Source of the DNA: Saprospiraceae bacterium
Lineage (GTDB): Bacteria; Bacteroidota; Bacteroidia; Chitinophagales; Saprospiraceae
NCBI GenBank assembly: GCA_013214355.1
Contig: JABSSL010000116.1
Location: 1 to 35,511 of the forward strand
Direction of reading: 5' to 3'
Length of the DNA stretch: 35,511 bases
Shown: positions 1-8,210 of the stretch, piece after piece
Numbering within the stretch: position 1 is the first letter of the stretch
Layout of the letters: the number at the start of each line of letters is the position of its first letter
Translations under genes and position numbers: made by a program
The notes under the pieces: model-generated
The model's input: only the letters and a program-made list of their open reading frames with translations
Database searches by the model: none
What the model was told of the DNA's origin: nothing

Positions 1-180
1 AGGGTTGAAACGCTTCAAAGATTTTTGTACCCTTCAGGATTTAATTAAGGACCCATGATTTGTGTATAAACCGTAGGCATTTATGTACGATATATGAACC
101 ACCCATTTTTGGAGAACATTAAACTTTTGAATGGCCAAAATATCGACCAACCCACTTCGGAAGTCTAAACACTCGAAGAT
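1..180. other. Non-coding flank downstream of the peptidoglycan-binding gene
   Basis: No convincing gene is visible. Positions 24-64 resemble 2001-2049 on the far side of the neighbouring gene (shared order: TTTRTACCCT, then AGG, AATTA, CCATGA and TGTG). Positions 155-165 carry ACTTCGGAAGT, the same core as the long palindrome at 16974-17014. No terminator with a T-run is evident for the minus-strand gene that ends at 181. Confidence 0.4.
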
Positions 181-1707
181 TTAAGCATCCTTGGCCGCTT
201 CGGGATCAATCTCGAACGGCAGATTTAGCGTTTGAAGGGTGTCGACGAGGATCTCACCGCCATCGAGCTTGGCAAGAGTATCGATCTGCATGGTATCGTC
301 ACGGCCGAGGGTGTAGATGATGTAATCGACGTCCTTGGGGCGGAAGAGGAGCACCAAGTCGGTGAAGACATTGTAGGCGCCTTTGGTTTTTTTGATATTA
401 GAAGCGGAGTTGTTTTGGATATCCGCAGAGCCGAAGGCGGCGAAGCCAGAGCAATCTATGAGTTTACCATCGTTATCTACATAGCTTTCGCCTGCGAGTA
501 CTTGGCAGCCAACAGACCAAGTGGGACGTTCATTCTGACCGATCCGACCAATCCCCGTCCAGTGGATATTGATGGTAGTATTTGGTGTCTTGTCTAGCCC
601 CTTTTTTATGTCTGCTTCTGTGAGGGAGTTATCGTTGGTGATCTTGTCATCTCGGAATACTAGGACTCCTCTCTGATAAGGGTTTAAGCCTTGGTAAAGC
701 TTATCTTTCTTGGCAGCGGAGACATTGTGCCAGCCAAAGCGGAATTTGTGCTGGCCTTCTACTAAGAAAGCTTCATCCTGACGGGCACCTCCTTTTTGTT
801 TGGGATCAGTGGATCCCCAGAATTTGAACACCATACCATTGATCAGTAGGACAAACACATCGTCATTAATACGGCCTTTGCCCCCTTTGTCTTCGTTCCG
901 GCGAATCCCGATAAGATGCACGTCCTTGGGATCAGAAGTCCAATCCTTGACTTCGAAAGTATCGACGGGCTTTTGACCAGACTGTGCATTGATGGAAGCT
1001 ACTTCCTTATTGACTGTTTCGGTGATGAGGTGCGCATTAGCAGGATCTAGGTAATGTTTCTTGGCATTTTCAATTAAGCCCAACCAGCGTTTGAAATCAG
1101 CGGTAGGTTTTCCGCGAGTCCATTTGTCTACTTTCTTTCCGGCCTCCTGCCACTCCTTCATGAGTCCCCAAGTTCCTTTGCCTACTACTCCATCTGGCAC
1201 GATCGTACTTTTACCTTCGTAAATCCGGTTATACTCTTGGAAAAGGCGAACGCCGGCTTGCGTTCCATAGCCAAAGAAGCCATCGCATTCTGCATCGGGC
1301 GGGAATAGCCCAACGTGGAGTAGAAAGGATTGCAGAGCTTTCACTGAATTCCCCGACTTCCCCCTTAAGGGCACCCACTCGAACAGGTCTCCACTACGCA
1401 TATGACTGAGTTTTTTGGTGCCTGATATGCGGGTGTGGTATTGTCTTAGGAAAGGCTTGATATAGTCATCAGCTGACAGATGATCGTCATAGTTGGCGAG
1501 GGATAATGTTTGCTTCATCACCTCCTCTGTGATTGGAATAGGATCTGGTAACTGTACCGTTGGCTCTGGCGGAGTGGGTGGCAGGGTGTCAACGGGATCT
1601 GAGATCGTCACAGGAGGCTCAACTGTTGGGGTCGTAGTTTTTGTGGTTTTCTTCTTGCCACCGAAAATACTTAGCAGCAAGTCGAGGATGGTTTTGATGA
1701 AGTTCAT
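181..1707 (-). CDS. Peptidoglycan-binding-domain protein with C-terminal His/SxGC domain
   Basis: A 508-residue protein. Residues 1-17 form a short hydrophobic helix followed by Lys/Thr and then a Pro-rich linker to about residue 60, which suggests an N-terminal anchor and spacer. Residues about 105-190 look like a PG_binding_1 domain: an LRGKSGNSVKALQ-type opening, then DGFFGYGTQAGVRLFQ and a DGVVGKGTW ending. The C-terminal part (about 250-480) ends in a block with His382 (NIHWTG) and Cys401 (WSVGCQV). A His followed by SxGC recalls the L,D-transpeptidase (YkuD) active site, but the spacing and surrounding sequence do not let me assign that family. A cell-wall-acting or phage-lysin-like enzyme is likely; the exact reaction is unknown. 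The gene stands alone on the minus strand between long non-coding flanks. Confidence 0.7.
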   Translation of the reverse strand: MNFIKTILDLLLSIFGGKKKTTKTTTPTVEPPVTISDPVDTLPPTPPEPTVQLPDPIPITEEVMKQTLSLANYDDHLSADDYIKPFLRQYHTRISGTKKLSHMRSGDLFEWVPLRGKSGNSVKALQSFLLHVGLFPPDAECDGFFGYGTQAGVRLFQEYNRIYEGKSTIVPDGVVGKGTWGLMKEWQEAGKKVDKWTRGKPTADFKRWLGLIENAKKHYLDPANAHLITETVNKEVASINAQSGQKPVDTFEVKDWTSDPKDVHLIGIRRNEDKGGKGRINDDVFVLLINGMVFKFWGSTDPKQKGGARQDEAFLVEGQHKFRFGWHNVSAAKKDKLYQGLNPYQRGVLVFRDDKITNDNSLTEADIKKGLDKTPNTTINIHWTGIGRIGQNERPTWSVGCQVLAGESYVDNDGKLIDCSGFAAFGSADIQNNSASNIKKTKGAYNVFTDLVLLFRPKDVDYIIYTLGRDDTMQIDTLAKLDGGEILVDTLQTLNLPFEIDPEAAKDA

Positions 1708-1860
1708 TGGTGTGGGTTTTGGTTGGTTTTATGGATTTTGATAAAAATAGGGTTATTCTTGGATTATTATTAGGATGTAGTAAATTTCTCTTTCCCTTCT
1801 TTGGTTTCGCCAATTTTTTGCTCCTTCATCCCTTGACATTGCTTCGGGTTCAAGCCCTTT

Positions 1861-1950
1861 GTTCATTTTTGAAGCACCAAAAACAAGCCAAAAAGTGCTT
1901 GGTAAAATTAACTCCTCCATCAGACAGAATTTCACCAGGCCACGCGCTCC
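1861..1950 (+). repeat. Diverged copy A of an intergenic repeat
   Basis: The segment starts GTTCATTTTTGA and continues with CAAAAAC, CCAAAAA, GCTTG, AACTC, GGCCAC and CGCTC. The same words occur in the same order and strand at 31287-31380. The first part can form an imperfect hairpin (TTCATTTTTG against CAAAAACAAG). The two copies are clearly diverged, so this is an old repeat rather than a recent duplication. Confidence 0.45.
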
Positions 1951-2142
1951 GGGTGGGACTCCTAAATCATGCCTCCGTTGCCATTCTTCATCTAACTTTG
2001 TTTATACCCTGAAGGCTTGAATTAGGGCTTCCGAACCATGACTTTTGTGCCTCCCATTTATACCATTCACTTAGGGTAGTTTGGTCAAATGTTCAAGAAA
2101 TGAAGCCTGCATCTTGCCTCCCTGACACTTCTCCAAACTAAT

Positions 2143-2172
2143 CTTTAAACTTTCTTCCCTAAACCCTAAACC
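2143..2172 (+). repeat. Seven-base tandem repeat tract (CYYTAAA type)
   Basis: Four consecutive seven-base units can be read: CTTTAAA, CTTTCTT, CCCTAAA, CCCTAAA, followed by CC. The tract lies 19 bases beyond the stop of the minus-strand GNAT gene. Similar period-7 tracts occur at 4904-4917, 4936-4951, 11868-11937, 33992-34033 and 34048-34075. Confidence 0.6.
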
Positions 2173-2190
2173 TGCTCGTTCCTTCCTAAG

Positions 2191-2961
2191 CTAAGACACC
2201 TTACGCACCTTCGGTCTTTGCGGCAGAGCTGTTTTGGGTCTTCTATTGATGCCCACTACTTTTTGGAAGAGGCGCTTCATGAGGATCCCGAAATTGGTGA
2301 AGTTAACGGGGCCGAGGGTAAGGAGACCGTGACCTTCCATGAAAAGCGGGTTGGCTTGAGTGAAAAACTGGATATCCTGATCTTGACGGTACTTCATGGG
2401 GATGCGGGTGGTGCTAGCGTCATTAACAACTACGGTATCTTTTCGGACGGTACCGGTGGTGCTGCAATAAGTACCAGAATAATGTCGCTGGCCAATGAAG
2501 TCGATCACCGTTTTAGTCTTACTAGGAAGAGCTTCTTTATAACTCGGGTAGTATTGTTCCAGGGTTTTGGCAAAAACCAGGTAGGCCTTGTAGGTAAGGC
2601 AATCAGCCCAGAAATAGGTCTTGGAGGTGAGCATTTCAGGGAGGTAGCGAAGGCATAGCTTAGCGCCAGTGGTTGGGATCAAAGACTTACCACGGTAGGC
2701 GTGATCAATGATAGTTTGGCCAAAGTAAATGAGTAAGTGACGACGCCCTTGAATGCGTGGGCGATCGATCCGTAAACCCGTAAAACCGATGATTTTGCCA
2801 TCTACGGTATAGAGCGAAAAGTAATTATTCTTGTGGATTCTTTGCATGAAATACTCTTTACTATAATCATAGAATTTTGAGTAAACGGTCCACATTTCTT
2901 CTTTGGTGGCGGTTGAAAAGTCATTGCTTACGATCTGTACTTTAATCTTTGTGTTTTTCAT
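2191..2961 (-). CDS. GNAT-like acyltransferase-fold protein
   Basis: A 256-residue soluble protein with no signal peptide. Residues about 50-110 resemble the core of the GNAT fold: a strand with DGKIIGFTGLRI, then LLIYFGQTIIDHAYRGKSL, where YRGKSL sits where the acetyl-CoA-binding loop (Q/RxxGxG/A) is usually found. The loop is not canonical, so donor and substrate are uncertain. The C-terminal 40 residues are basic (RRPKTALPQRPKVRK). A perfect TAnnTTTG -7 element lies about 54 bases upstream on the same strand. The gene follows the GT-C gene at 3326 in the same direction but is separated from it by 364 bases, so it is probably transcribed on its own. Confidence 0.55.
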   Translation of the reverse strand: MKNTKIKVQIVSNDFSTATKEEMWTVYSKFYDYSKEYFMQRIHKNNYFSLYTVDGKIIGFTGLRIDRPRIQGRRHLLIYFGQTIIDHAYRGKSLIPTTGAKLCLRYLPEMLTSKTYFWADCLTYKAYLVFAKTLEQYYPSYKEALPSKTKTVIDFIGQRHYSGTYCSTTGTVRKDTVVVNDASTTRIPMKYRQDQDIQFFTQANPLFMEGHGLLTLGPVNFTNFGILMKRLFQKVVGINRRPKTALPQRPKVRKVS

Positions 2962-3325
2962 TTGATCAGCTGTTTTGGAGTTGCGTTAGGGATTGATTCC
3001 TTTAGTTATTGTTCCAAAACTAGGCGGGATTAGAGCGTTTTCTTGGGGCTAGAAGGTGATGGGGAGGGGTGTCCGGGTAATAGGTAGGAATTAGGTTGTA
3101 AGTGGTATTTTGATGTGGGAGGTGCATATATAGGGCTCCTGGGGAGACGGGGGCGTGGCTATTGTTGGTAGAAAATACCCAACAATGGATCCTGGGGTTT
3201 GCTCGTAAGATGGCTCCTAGGGTTGGGGCTGCACCCTGCTCGCCTGTTGGTGTCTTGCTAGCTAGTCAGATAGATATTCCACCCACAGAAGAGCAGATTA
3301 GCCAAGGATGGTGATGTTGGGATGA
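2962..3325. other. Intergenic region with hairpin and short GC-rich repeats
   Basis: No gene is visible. The region holds a possible promoter for the GNAT-like gene (3015-3022) and a perfect 8-bp hairpin, ATTGTTGG (3161-3168) with CCAACAAT (3179-3186). Three variants of GGMTCCTRGGG occur near 3134, 3187 and 3211. No T-run follows the hairpin on either strand, so it does not look like a simple terminator. Confidence 0.4.
3015..3022 (-). promoter_or_regulatory. Bacteroidota -7 element for the GNAT-like gene
   Basis: Read on the minus strand the bases are TAGTTTTG, a perfect match to the Bacteroidota consensus TAnnTTTG. It lies 54 bases before the ATG at 2961. I could not find a clear TTG at the expected -33 distance, so this is a half-supported promoter. 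Confidence 0.4.
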
Positions 3326-4816
3326 TTATCGGACGATGAGATCAAGTTCGTAGAGGTAGAAGGCTTCCATTTGCTTCAGGTTATCGGTGAAATTGGGGAG
3401 AGGAGTGAATTGGAGTTCGTAGTCTGAACCTTCGTGTTGGCGCAGGATGGAAGGGGTCGATAGGTCCAAAGGCTGATGGTTAATAAGGATAGCCTTGGGC
3501 GCATTAAGGGGTAGGAAATAGCGAAGCAGACGAGTGTAGTAATCTTCGGTCGTTAGCTCCTGGAGGTATTCAGGGCTGAAGATTTCCCAGCGACAGAAGG
3601 ATTCTTCCGGGTGTTCCGGGTACTGGAGACGAGGCAGGTAGGCTTGGAGGGCTTCGCCAAAACAATAGCCACCGATGATCGGGATGGATGGATCTTCCAA
3701 GGATTGCAGGTAGGCGGCAGTACGGCGGCTTTCCGAAAAGGGGTATTTCCAATCTTGATAATAGGCATGAACTCCACCAAGTAATTGAATACTCAAGACT
3801 AGACCTACAAAGATGGATAGCGATCGATTTTGGGCAAGCTTCAAATTGCTATACTCTAACCAAAGGAGGAGCAAGAAAGCCACGTAGATAAAACCATGGA
3901 AGCGCTCATAGTTCACCCCCCTCAAAGCAGATAAAAGAATCACGCCTCCCGCGACACCATAAAAAAGCAACACGGCTCTACCCTGCTTACGGAAAAACCA
4001 AAGTGGTAGCAGAGCCATCCCTAGGGAGATCCACCGCGCGAAGTCTAAACTTTGGACTTCCAGCCAATTGGTATGCCAGAAATGATGTCGATTGAAATCG
4101 TGCAACGGCCAGAAGGCTTCCTGAAAAACCAGGACAAGCTGCTTGATGGTGGACCAGGATGTCATTTTTCCCCAGTCCAGTCCTGTGACCATCGGATGAT
4201 CACCAGGCGGGATGATCTGCAAAGTAGCCAGCACCAGACCCGCTAGATAGATCAGCAGCGGCCATCTGAGAATGGGTTTTTCCCATTTCACATAAAAACA
4301 AAGTAATAACGAAAGACAAAACCCTAGGAGGTGTGTATTAGCCAATAGGGCTAGGTAAATCATGAGCCAGCGGAAGGAGCCATTTTCCTTTTTCACCTCC
4401 CAAACAAACAAAAAAGCCAATAGGAAGGCTAAGGCATAATTGCGACTAATCATTCCGTATTCAAAGAGCATAAAATAGCCAAAAGGCATGAGCCACTTGA
4501 CCCACTGGGGAAAAGGACTATGCACCGTTAGTAGATATATGCTAAGAACAGCTATCCATCCATGCAAGAACTGCATGATCCACACCTGCTCGCTGAAGAA
4601 GGTGGAAAAATATAAAAGAACATTCCATAGGCCTGGATGGCCCTCGTAACGCAAGGACTGCAGCATTTCCCATAGAGTAGCACTATCTCTCGGTACCAAC
4701 CAATGATGTGCTTCATCCATCCAAAGCTCATGGTGGCCCAAGCCCAGGCCCAATACAATGGCGTAGAGAAGCCAGATGATATGAGGAATAAGCTTTTTCG
4801 TATTTGGGAATGTCAT
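3326..4816 (-). CDS. GT-C-type membrane glycosyltransferase-like protein
   Basis: A 496-residue integral membrane protein with roughly 9-11 hydrophobic segments. After the first membrane segment (about 11-27) comes HHELWMDEAHHWL, with Asp34-Glu35 in the first outer loop. An acidic pair at this position is the hallmark of GT-C enzymes (PMT/ArnT/GT39-like), which take sugar from a polyprenyl-phosphate donor. The soluble C-terminal third (about 370-490) is typical of this architecture. A lipid-linked sugar transfer on the outer face of the inner membrane is therefore likely; the acceptor is unknown. It is divergent from the radical SAM gene at 5033 and may share its regulatory region. The family assignment rests on topology and the DE motif only. 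Confidence 0.65.
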   Translation of the reverse strand: MTFPNTKKLIPHIIWLLYAIVLGLGLGHHELWMDEAHHWLVPRDSATLWEMLQSLRYEGHPGLWNVLLYFSTFFSEQVWIMQFLHGWIAVLSIYLLTVHSPFPQWVKWLMPFGYFMLFEYGMISRNYALAFLLAFLFVWEVKKENGSFRWLMIYLALLANTHLLGFCLSLLLCFYVKWEKPILRWPLLIYLAGLVLATLQIIPPGDHPMVTGLDWGKMTSWSTIKQLVLVFQEAFWPLHDFNRHHFWHTNWLEVQSLDFARWISLGMALLPLWFFRKQGRAVLLFYGVAGGVILLSALRGVNYERFHGFIYVAFLLLLWLEYSNLKLAQNRSLSIFVGLVLSIQLLGGVHAYYQDWKYPFSESRRTAAYLQSLEDPSIPIIGGYCFGEALQAYLPRLQYPEHPEESFCRWEIFSPEYLQELTTEDYYTRLLRYFLPLNAPKAILINHQPLDLSTPSILRQHEGSDYELQFTPLPNFTDNLKQMEAFYLYELDLIVR

Positions 4817-4820
4817 TCCC

Positions 4821-4853
4821 CAAATGTATGCTTTCTCTCGTAAATCGATGCAA
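4821..4853 (-). promoter_or_regulatory. Possible promoter for the GT-C gene (near-leaderless)
   Basis: On the minus strand, TTG (4853-4851) is followed after 22 bases by TACATTTG (4828-4821), a perfect TAnnTTTG. The element ends only 4 bases before the ATG at 4816. If it is used, the mRNA would be nearly or fully leaderless, or translation would begin later than annotated. A chance match is possible. Confidence 0.3.
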
Positions 4854-4903
4854 GTTGGACCAGCGATCGGAAGTCATACCCAGTTAAATGAGAGAAGGGC
4901 CAT

Positions 4904-4951
4904 CTTTCAACTTTCATTCATCAGAATTGATTAGTACTTTGAACTTTTGAC
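4904..4951 (+). repeat. Degenerate seven-base repeat tract
   Basis: Two pairs of adjacent seven-base units occur here: CTTTCAA CTTTCAT at 4904-4917 and ACTTTGA ACTTTTG at 4936-4949. The tract overlaps the -33 part of the promoter proposed for the radical SAM gene. The repeat is weaker than the other tracts in the window. Confidence 0.35.
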
Positions 4952-4980
4952 ACCTACCGTCCTTAGTCCTGGTAAATTTG
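4946..4980 (+). promoter_or_regulatory. Promoter for the first radical SAM gene
   Basis: TTTG at 4946-4949 is followed after 23 bases by TAAATTTG at 4973-4980, a perfect match to the Bacteroidota TAnnTTTG -7 element. It lies 52 bases before the ATG at 5033, leaving a leader of about 45 bases. The spacing is at the long end of what is seen for this promoter class. Confidence 0.5.
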
Positions 4981-5032
4981 CGAAATTGCCTGGGAATTTT
5001 GATATTGGCGCAGCTAACCACTCCATACTCCA

Positions 5033-6511
5033 ATGAGCAAACCCAAGATTCTTTTCACTCATTCTTACTTCACGCCTTTTGATCCCAAACAACTGGCCTG
5101 GAACAAGCCGTACCCACCATTAATGACGATTCAGGCAGCTGCTATCCTCCGGGAGGTAGGCTACGAGGTGGGCTTGTTTGATGTGATGTTCTTGGATTCG
5201 GCACAGGCCATTCTTCCTCGATTGGAGGTTGATCAACCAGATATCCTAGTCATTTTCGATGATGGATTCAATTATTTGACCAAAATGTGCCTCACCAATA
5301 TGCGAGAGGCCGCCTGGGAGATGGCACAAATGGCTAAAGCACGTGGAGCTACCGTAATCGCTTGCAGTTCTGATGCGACGGATCATTATCAAGCTTATTT
5401 GGAAAACGGTGTGGATTATGTGCTCCCCGGAGAGGGCGAACAAAGTCTTTTGGAATTGGTGCAACAATTAGAAAATAAACAAGGCACCTCAGACCTATTG
5501 GGCATCGCTTATCTAAAGGACGGGAAAGTGATTAAAAACCCCAATCGGCCCGTGATGCAGGACTTAAGCAGCCTCCCCCTGCCCGCCTGGGATCTAATTG
5601 ATATTTCTGAATACCGGAGGCGCTGGGAAGAAAATTGGGGGTATTTCTCCATCAATGTAGCTACCACCCGAGGCTGCCCCTACAAGTGCAACTGGTGTGC
5701 TAAGCCGATTTATGGAAACTCGTACAAAATGCGTAGTCCTGAACATGTGATTCGGGAAATTAAATACCTACAAAGTCTTTTCCCTTTCGATCATATCTGG
5801 TTCTGTGATGACATCTTCGGCTTGAAGCGAAGCTGGGTGATTTCTTTTGCAGAGATGGTACAACAAGAAGGCTTGCAATTTAAGTTTAAAATCCAATCTC
5901 GATCTGATTTATTGGTGAAGGAGCAATATGTCGAGGCCTTGGCTGCTGCTGGCTGTAATGAGGTATGGATGGGGGTGGAGAGTGGATCACAAGCCATCTT
6001 AGATGCCATGGATAAAGGCATCACCTTAGCGCAGGTCCGAGAGTCCAACCAACTAATGCGGGATAATGGGATTAAACCTTGTTTCTTTATCCAGTTTGGC
6101 TATCTAGATGAAACCGCTGCCGATATCAAAAAGACGATTGACCTGATCAATGAACTCTTACCACACGATATTGGTATCTCGGTATCCTATCCCCTACCTG
6201 GCACCTTATTTTTTGAAAAGGTAAAAAAAGATCTCCAAGAAAAGAGTAATTGGAAGCATTCCAATGATCTGGACCTTATGTTTGAAAACACCTATTCCCC
6301 GGAATTCTACAAAAAGCTACACCACTACGTACATCAAAATTACCGCATGCACCTGGCCCAAGCCGAGATGAAGCACCTCTTGCAGTCTCCGCTCAAAATC
6401 AGCGGCTCAGCCGCTAAACGTGCCCTTTCCTACTTCTATTATCGCTATCGAACCTATACCGCCAAGCAGCAAATCAAAGCCATCAACCATGAAGCCGCGG
6501 CCAGCATTTGA
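5033..6511 (+). CDS. B12-binding-type radical SAM protein 1
   Basis: A 492-residue protein with the two-part layout of class B cobalamin-dependent radical SAM enzymes. Residues about 1-150 resemble a B12-binding Rossmann domain: an opening KILFTHSYF, KPYPPL, a central beta-alpha run, then VDYVLPGEGE. The usual DxHxxG cobalamin His motif is absent, so any cobalamin would bind without that ligand. The radical SAM core follows, with CxxxCxxC at Cys215, Cys219 and Cys222 (RGCPYKCNWC), then GVESGSQ and later strands. It is clearly paralogous to the protein at 10406 (shared KPYPPL, GEGE, LPLP, RGCPY and ESGSQ). The last 23 bases overlap the next methyltransferase gene, so the two are probably translationally coupled. 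Substrate unknown: methyl transfer or ring/bond rearrangement on a sugar, lipid or cofactor is possible. Confidence 0.85.
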   Translation: MSKPKILFTHSYFTPFDPKQLAWNKPYPPLMTIQAAAILREVGYEVGLFDVMFLDSAQAILPRLEVDQPDILVIFDDGFNYLTKMCLTNMREAAWEMAQMAKARGATVIACSSDATDHYQAYLENGVDYVLPGEGEQSLLELVQQLENKQGTSDLLGIAYLKDGKVIKNPNRPVMQDLSSLPLPAWDLIDISEYRRRWEENWGYFSINVATTRGCPYKCNWCAKPIYGNSYKMRSPEHVIREIKYLQSLFPFDHIWFCDDIFGLKRSWVISFAEMVQQEGLQFKFKIQSRSDLLVKEQYVEALAAAGCNEVWMGVESGSQAILDAMDKGITLAQVRESNQLMRDNGIKPCFFIQFGYLDETAADIKKTIDLINELLPHDIGISVSYPLPGTLFFEKVKKDLQEKSNWKHSNDLDLMFENTYSPEFYKKLHHYVHQNYRMHLAQAEMKHLLQSPLKISGSAAKRALSYFYYRYRTYTAKQQIKAINHEAAASI

Positions 6512-7283
6512 TGCTTATGCAGCGGACTATGATTCCGCCTTTACCCACTCGCAAATTGGCCGATTGCAGCGAGCACAGGTCTGGAAGGCACTACTCCCCT
6601 ATCTAGCTAAACCTTTGAAGATCCTGGAGGTGAATTGCGGAACCGGAGTGGATGCCCTTTGGTTAGCAGAACAAGGTCATGAAGTCTTGGCTACGGATAT
6701 ATCCCCAGGAATGATCGACATTTGTCAGCAGAAACTCCAATATCATAATCCTGTAGGAAAGATTGAATTCCAGCTTGCTGACTTTTCTCAATTGGACCAA
6801 CTCACCAAATTTGGTCCCTTTGACCTGATCTTCTCTAACTTCGGTGGTCTTAACTGTATCGACGCCAATTCCTCGCGCACCTTTAGTCAACACTGTAGTC
6901 AACTCTTGGGACCTAAAGGCTTGGCATTCCTTGTGTATATCAGTAAAACTTGCCGCTGGGAGAATTATTACTTCAGATATCAAGGAGATCGGAAGAAAGC
7001 AGCTAGACGCCAGACTTCTGGACCGGTAATCAGTGATGTAGAAGGGAAAAATGTCGAGATTTGGTACTACCTCCTAGAGGAATTAAAGATATTGTACAGT
7101 GAATCCTTTCAATGCATAGATCAGTTTCCAATCGGTCTATTTGTACCCCCTTCCTATATGGAGGAGTGGTTTACGCATAAGCCAACGCTGCTTAAGGCTT
7201 TGGGTTGGCTGGATACATGGTGCAGACGTAAGAGCTGGGCTGACTATGGAGACCATATTGGCTTAGTCTTGAAAAAATCTTAG
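6489..7283 (+). CDS. Class I SAM-dependent methyltransferase
   Basis: A 264-residue protein from the chosen ATG at 6489, which overlaps the radical SAM stop by 23 bases. A longer frame back to 6420 would add 23 residues of unrelated low-quality sequence, so the shorter start is preferred. Residues about 45-75 hold the SAM-binding motif I, ILEVNCGTGVDALWLA, followed by EVLATDIS with the acidic residue for the ribose. FDLIFSNFGGLNCI is the motif IV region. The rest contains an unusual insert with many Arg/Lys around YRYQGDRKKAARRQ-like sequence. It probably methylates the product of the radical SAM enzyme or a related small molecule; no acceptor can be read from the sequence. About 100 bases separate it from the next gene. 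Confidence 0.8.
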   Translation: MKPRPAFDAYAADYDSAFTHSQIGRLQRAQVWKALLPYLAKPLKILEVNCGTGVDALWLAEQGHEVLATDISPGMIDICQQKLQYHNPVGKIEFQLADFSQLDQLTKFGPFDLIFSNFGGLNCIDANSSRTFSQHCSQLLGPKGLAFLVYISKTCRWENYYFRYQGDRKKAARRQTSGPVISDVEGKNVEIWYYLLEELKILYSESFQCIDQFPIGLFVPPSYMEEWFTHKPTLLKALGWLDTWCRRKSWADYGDHIGLVLKKS

Positions 7284-7387
7284 GCCTAATCATCCTCTTA
7301 CTCCGCTACTTCCTCTTTTGAAAGAGACCAATTCTCCTTACCTTAAAGAGCTAATTAGGTGCAGTATACATTGCCAAAATCAAGGAT

Positions 7388-8164
7388 ATGGATCGAAGAA
7401 TATTTCTGAAGTCGTCTGTCTTGGGCATCGCCGCTCTCGGTTTAGGGGCCATCAGGTCTCCTGAAAAAACACATATCATTACTTTCAGTTTTGATGATGG
7501 ATTCAAGAAGTCCTTCTACAAGATTGCCAATCTCTATGAAGAGCATGGCTTATCTGCCTGTTTTAATGTCATCGCATCCGGGCATTTTCCTGATTTCCAA
7601 CGGGTGGATGATTGGATCTTACCGGAATTATTGGGGAATTTTGATGACTGGAATACGCTTAAGTCCAGGGGTCATGAAGTCATGCCACATAGTTGGAAGC
7701 ATTTGAATCTGGCTAGGCAACCGATAGAGGAAGCCAAAGAATGGATCATCAAATGTCTGGATTATTTTTCCGCCAACTTAGATGGCTACCGCAATGAAGA
7801 AGCCGTCTTCAATTTTCCATTTAACAGTTCAACTCCAGAACTAGAGGCATTTACGCTTTCGAAAGTCTTGGCCATAAGATCCCGAGAATTGGCCCCTAGC
7901 GCCAAGGACCAGCAAAACCTATATCGGAAAGGCTGTAGAACTTTTGGCCCTAAAAACATTGACAAGTGGGTAAAGAAAGAAGTAAATCAATTCTTAAAAT
8001 CCGAGGGCGGCTGGCTAATCCTAAATGTTCATGGTCTGGATAATGAAGGCTGGGGTCCCATCAGTACTTCCTTCCTGCAGCGATTGTTGAAGCGGCTCGT
8101 AAAGCTGGAGAACTTAGAAATATTACCTACAGGATATGTACTGAATAGAATTAAGAACCAATAG
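7388..8164 (+). CDS. Exported polysaccharide deacetylase (NodB-type)
   Basis: A 258-residue protein. The N-terminus DRRIFLKSS followed by a hydrophobic stretch to about residue 22 is a close match to the twin-arginine signal (RRxFLK), so export in folded form is likely. The NodB fold follows: motif 1 is FSFDDG with Asp36 and Asp37, and motif 2 is HSWKH with His101 and His105, together giving the metal-binding Asp-His-His set. A later VHGLD resembles motif 5. These enzymes remove N- or O-acetyl groups from polysaccharides. Within this glycan gene group it may trim the exported polymer or peptidoglycan. It is followed by a convergent glycosyltransferase 46 bases away. Confidence 0.8.
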   Translation: MDRRIFLKSSVLGIAALGLGAIRSPEKTHIITFSFDDGFKKSFYKIANLYEEHGLSACFNVIASGHFPDFQRVDDWILPELLGNFDDWNTLKSRGHEVMPHSWKHLNLARQPIEEAKEWIIKCLDYFSANLDGYRNEEAVFNFPFNSSTPELEAFTLSKVLAIRSRELAPSAKDQQNLYRKGCRTFGPKNIDKWVKKEVNQFLKSEGGWLILNVHGLDNEGWGPISTSFLQRLLKRLVKLENLEILPTGYVLNRIKNQ

Positions 8165-8210
8165 TGTGACTATCCTACTGGTGAGGCTTCAGCTTTTTTG
8201 CTCTTCCCGC

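Larger units (their letters stand above)
1708..2190. other. Long intergenic region with repeats, no gene seen
   Basis: Open frames here are short and have no recognisable protein pattern. The stretch holds three repeat-like elements: a diverged copy of an intergenic repeat (1861-1950; second copy at 31287-31380), a segment at 2001-2049 resembling 24-64, and a seven-base tandem tract (2143-2172). It separates two minus-strand genes. Confidence 0.5.

Noticed and set aside
232-597. A 121-residue plus-strand frame
   Set aside because: It lies opposite the coding strand of the peptidoglycan-binding gene; no domain pattern, so an antisense shadow.
1707-2012. A 101-residue plus-strand frame
   Set aside because: It covers the start of the minus-strand gene and a repeat, with Phe-rich low-complexity sequence; not a gene.
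2218-2658. A 146-residue plus-strand frame
   Set aside because: Antisense to the GNAT-like gene, with no protein-like features of its own.
8185-8200. Terminator between the deacetylase and the GT2 gene
   Set aside because: A T-run is present but no convincing stem precedes it, so I do not call it.
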